DNA of 34,009 nt from Clostridia bacterium. Lineage in GTDB: Bacteria; Bacillota; Clostridia; Oscillospirales; Acutalibacteraceae. The DNA lies in assembly GCA_017414705.1 (NCBI GenBank), contig JAFQKX010000048.1, positions 1 through 34,009 on the forward strand. Direction: 5' to 3'. Positions 32,355 through 34,009 of the stretch are shown piece by piece (the first letter of the stretch is position 1; every line of letters begins with the position of its first letter). The position numbers were made by a program, and so were the translations under genes. Below the pieces are notes generated by a model. The model did not search any database, was not told the origin of the DNA, and was given only the letters and a program-made list of their open reading frames with translations.

Positions 32355-32383
32355 TTGTGGATCTTAAAAATATATGGTATACT
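32355..32383 (+). promoter_or_regulatory. Promoter of the NERD-domain gene
   Basis: TTGTGG (32355-32360), 17 bases, and an extended -10 TGGTATACT (hexamer 32378-32383). Directly after the cysS terminator, so the gene is its own transcription unit. A strong RBS (aaaggagg) lies ahead of ATG 32406. Confidence 0.7.
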
Positions 32384-32405
32384 TTATTTCAAAGGAGGTT
32401 TACAT

Positions 32406-33773
32406 ATGGATTTAAAAAATACATATAAACAACTTACAAGTGTTGATATAGATGAACAACGACGACTTTGGGATGAGCGCGGCAAAGGATATTATGGAGA
32501 ATTTTTGGTCTTTTGCGAATTGTATAAATCTATCAATGGGTTTGGGAAGATCTTAATGAACTTAAACATTCCAACTCAAAACTCCAAGTATACAGAAATT
32601 GATTTATTATTAATTCACGAAACAGGACTATATGTTTTTGAAATTAAGCATTATAAAGGAACTATTTACGGAAGAGACACAGACCCCATCTGGACCCAAT
32701 ATTTTCCTACATTTCCAAATCAAACTTTTAAAAACCCCATTCAACAAAACGAATACCATATTCAAGCTTTAAAACAGATTTTTCCTAATTTGCCCATTCA
32801 TTCTGTTGTGGTATTTACAAATTTGGATTGTAATTTAAAAGTCGCTATTTCAAATCAAGAAATAGATGTTTGTACCCTCAGAACGATTCTGCCTGCTTTG
32901 AATAGAAGATTTCAAATGCCATATCCGACTGTATCTTTGGAAGGAATCAATGATATCTTTAATTATTTATCGGCTTTTTCAAAAATGCAGAAACCAGTAA
33001 CAATTAATGCTCAAGAGGCCTCCTTCTTTTCTTGGATTGAACCTGCTATTATCGAACTTGAAAATAAAAAAAACGAAGTAGAACAAATCAAAAACTCATG
33101 GACTATAAACAATGAAAATCTTAAAAAAACAAAAAAGAAACATATTGCTCTTTCAATCTCTGTTGTTACTCTATGCGTTATAGTTTCCTTTTTTACAATT
33201 TTTGATTTTAACCAAAATTATAATGATAAAATATCATCTCTTGAACAAAAACACGCCAGCGAAATTTCTGCTCTTGAAGAAAAACAAAAGAATGAAATTG
33301 CCTATCTCGAGCAAAAACACGAGGAAGATCTTTTTTCTTTTAAACAAAAATTTTTGCATGTTGATGAAATTGGAAACGAATATATTGATGCATTAAATGA
33401 ATATGTCAAAGTTTCAAATGTTAAGTTTTCCACGCTGTCAAAAGATGCTGTTTCATTTACTGCAAGAATTGCAATGAACAATGATACTTACGGCATATTG
33501 CTCACGCAGAGTTCAAAATACATCGTAATGACAACTTCAGGAAAAGTGTACGAATATGATGTATTTGGCGAGCATTTGAAATATAGCGTCATTGCCAACC
33601 GAATAGGAAAAGGAATTCGTTCCTATGGTGATCTTGCAAAAGCCCAATTTTTCGGAATCTCTAATGTCAAACACATCTCTTATATTAAAATTACGGGAAT
33701 TGAACTTTTTAAATTAGATACAAATCGTACCACAGTTAAAACAGATCTTGAAATTGAATTGTACTCCAAATAA
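32406..33773 (+). CDS. NERD-domain membrane protein with periodic coiled coil
   Basis: 455-aa protein. Residues ~25-140 form a NERD (nuclease-related, PD-(D/E)XK-like) domain: GEFLV with E32, EIDLLLI with D66, and YVFEIKHYKG with E79 and K81, the expected acid-acid-x-Lys set. A linker leads to one membrane helix (~246-267, preceded by KKTKKKH), so the NERD domain should be cytoplasmic. Outside, a coiled coil (~274-316) repeats LEQKHASEISALEEK with an 11-residue-like period, followed by an unknown C-terminal domain (~317-455). The start follows an aaaggagg RBS; upstream codons overlap the promoter. Strikingly AT-rich against cysS next to it, suggesting horizontal gain. NERD proteins are thought to act on nucleic acids, but this architecture has no function I can name. 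Confidence 0.85.
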   Translation: MDLKNTYKQLTSVDIDEQRRLWDERGKGYYGEFLVFCELYKSINGFGKILMNLNIPTQNSKYTEIDLLLIHETGLYVFEIKHYKGTIYGRDTDPIWTQYFPTFPNQTFKNPIQQNEYHIQALKQIFPNLPIHSVVVFTNLDCNLKVAISNQEIDVCTLRTILPALNRRFQMPYPTVSLEGINDIFNYLSAFSKMQKPVTINAQEASFFSWIEPAIIELENKKNEVEQIKNSWTINNENLKKTKKKHIALSISVVTLCVIVSFFTIFDFNQNYNDKISSLEQKHASEISALEEKQKNEIAYLEQKHEEDLFSFKQKFLHVDEIGNEYIDALNEYVKVSNVKFSTLSKDAVSFTARIAMNNDTYGILLTQSSKYIVMTTSGKVYEYDVFGEHLKYSVIANRIGKGIRSYGDLAKAQFFGISNVKHISYIKITGIELFKLDTNRTTVKTDLEIELYSK

Positions 33774-33810
33774 AAGAATCGGCATGTAAATATTACATGC
33801 CGATTCTTTT
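33772..33810. terminator. Bidirectional terminator between convergent genes
   Basis: A perfect 18-bp stem (33772-33789 with 33793-33810, loop ATA) is flanked by A-rich sequence on the left and TTTT on the right. It overlaps the last codon region of the NERD gene and the stop codon of the minus-strand gene, so it serves both. Confidence 0.92.
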
Positions 33811-34009
33811 ATTTTACACAGATACGGTGGATGGAGAGGGATCGTCCGGTTTTGGGGTCGATTTCGATGACGGCGCCCTGCACCGTGCACGGGGTCTGTG
33901 CGGTGGTGAAACGCACCGGTAACTTGTCCTTCATCATAGCAATTGCCAACGATGGCTCCACGCCCAAGCAAGACAAGGTGGGACCACTCATACCGGCATC
34001 GGTCAGGTA
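33809..34009 (-). CDS. C-terminal fragment of an unidentified protein (possible GHMP-kinase-like tail)
   Basis: The minus-strand frame is open from the window edge to TAA at 33811-33809, giving 66 residues with YLTDAGMSGPTLSCLG at the visible start and GAVIEIDPKTGRSLSIHRIC near the end. The GMSGPT motif recalls the glycine-rich C-terminal motif of GHMP kinases (IspE, homoserine or threonine kinase), but the motif is short and the tail does not settle it. Its GC-rich codon use matches the core genes. The gene continues beyond the window. Identity is a guess; coding status is fairly secure. Confidence 0.6.
   Translation of the reverse strand, partial: YLTDAGMSGPTLSCLGVEPSLAIAMMKDKLPVRFTTAQTPCTVQGAVIEIDPKTGRSLSIHRICVK

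Noticed and set aside
1-34009. CRISPR array, tRNA or rRNA genes, prophage or integrase
   Set aside because: No regularly spaced direct repeats, no cloverleaf or rRNA sequence, and no integrase, capsid or transposase gene was seen in either strand.

Overview
The window looks like the chromosome of an uncultured member of the Clostridia (Bacillota), probably Oscillospiraceae-like. The basis is Gram-positive gene content (YqhQ/DUF1385 protein next to prmC, a Cys T-box ahead of cysE-cysS, RecD2 without RecBC, a Bacillus-length CysE), lipoprotein signals, strong TTGAnn-17-TATAAT promoters, ATGA start/stop overlaps and moderately high GC in the core genes. All genes are on the + strand except a partial one at the right edge. 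The assignment to a group is inference; there is no rRNA to test it.

Left flank (1-3402): an AT-richer accessory operon. A lipoprotein, cut by the window edge, is followed by three paralogous single-pass membrane proteins joined by ATGA overlaps. The lipoprotein gene appears to have been interrupted by a REP-like palindromic element, which left an out-of-frame 3' remnant. The first paralog has a frameshift in an A7 run. The second and third share a nearly identical 296-bp 3' module. None belongs to a family I recognise.

3403-10709: a strong promoter, a structured leader that can mask the potA ribosome binding site, then potABCD (spermidine/putrescine ABC importer, with the binding protein apparently anchored by a C-terminal helix), followed by recD2 and comFC.

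10710-16356: a two-gene carbohydrate island. It holds a 944-aa putative TIM-barrel glycoside hydrolase of no family I can name, and a GH172 (DUF2961) protein with Big_2-like and LamG-like C-terminal domains. Neither has a signal peptide.

16357-26233: a long, tightly packed run, possibly one transcript from a consensus promoter: an MreB-family actin, two flavoproteins (HI0933/BaiN-like and COG2509), a ComEA-like HhH protein, a lipoprotein with FG-GAP/VCBS-like repeats, an OmpR-type response regulator and its histidine kinase, a DUF1385 protein and prmC.

26230-32352: recA-recX-rimO-pgsA housekeeping genes, then a T-box-controlled cysE-cysS operon whose promoter lies inside the end of pgsA.

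32353-34009: an AT-rich single-gene insert encoding a NERD-domain/TM/coiled-coil protein. A perfect bidirectional terminator separates it from the 3' end of an unidentified minus-strand gene.
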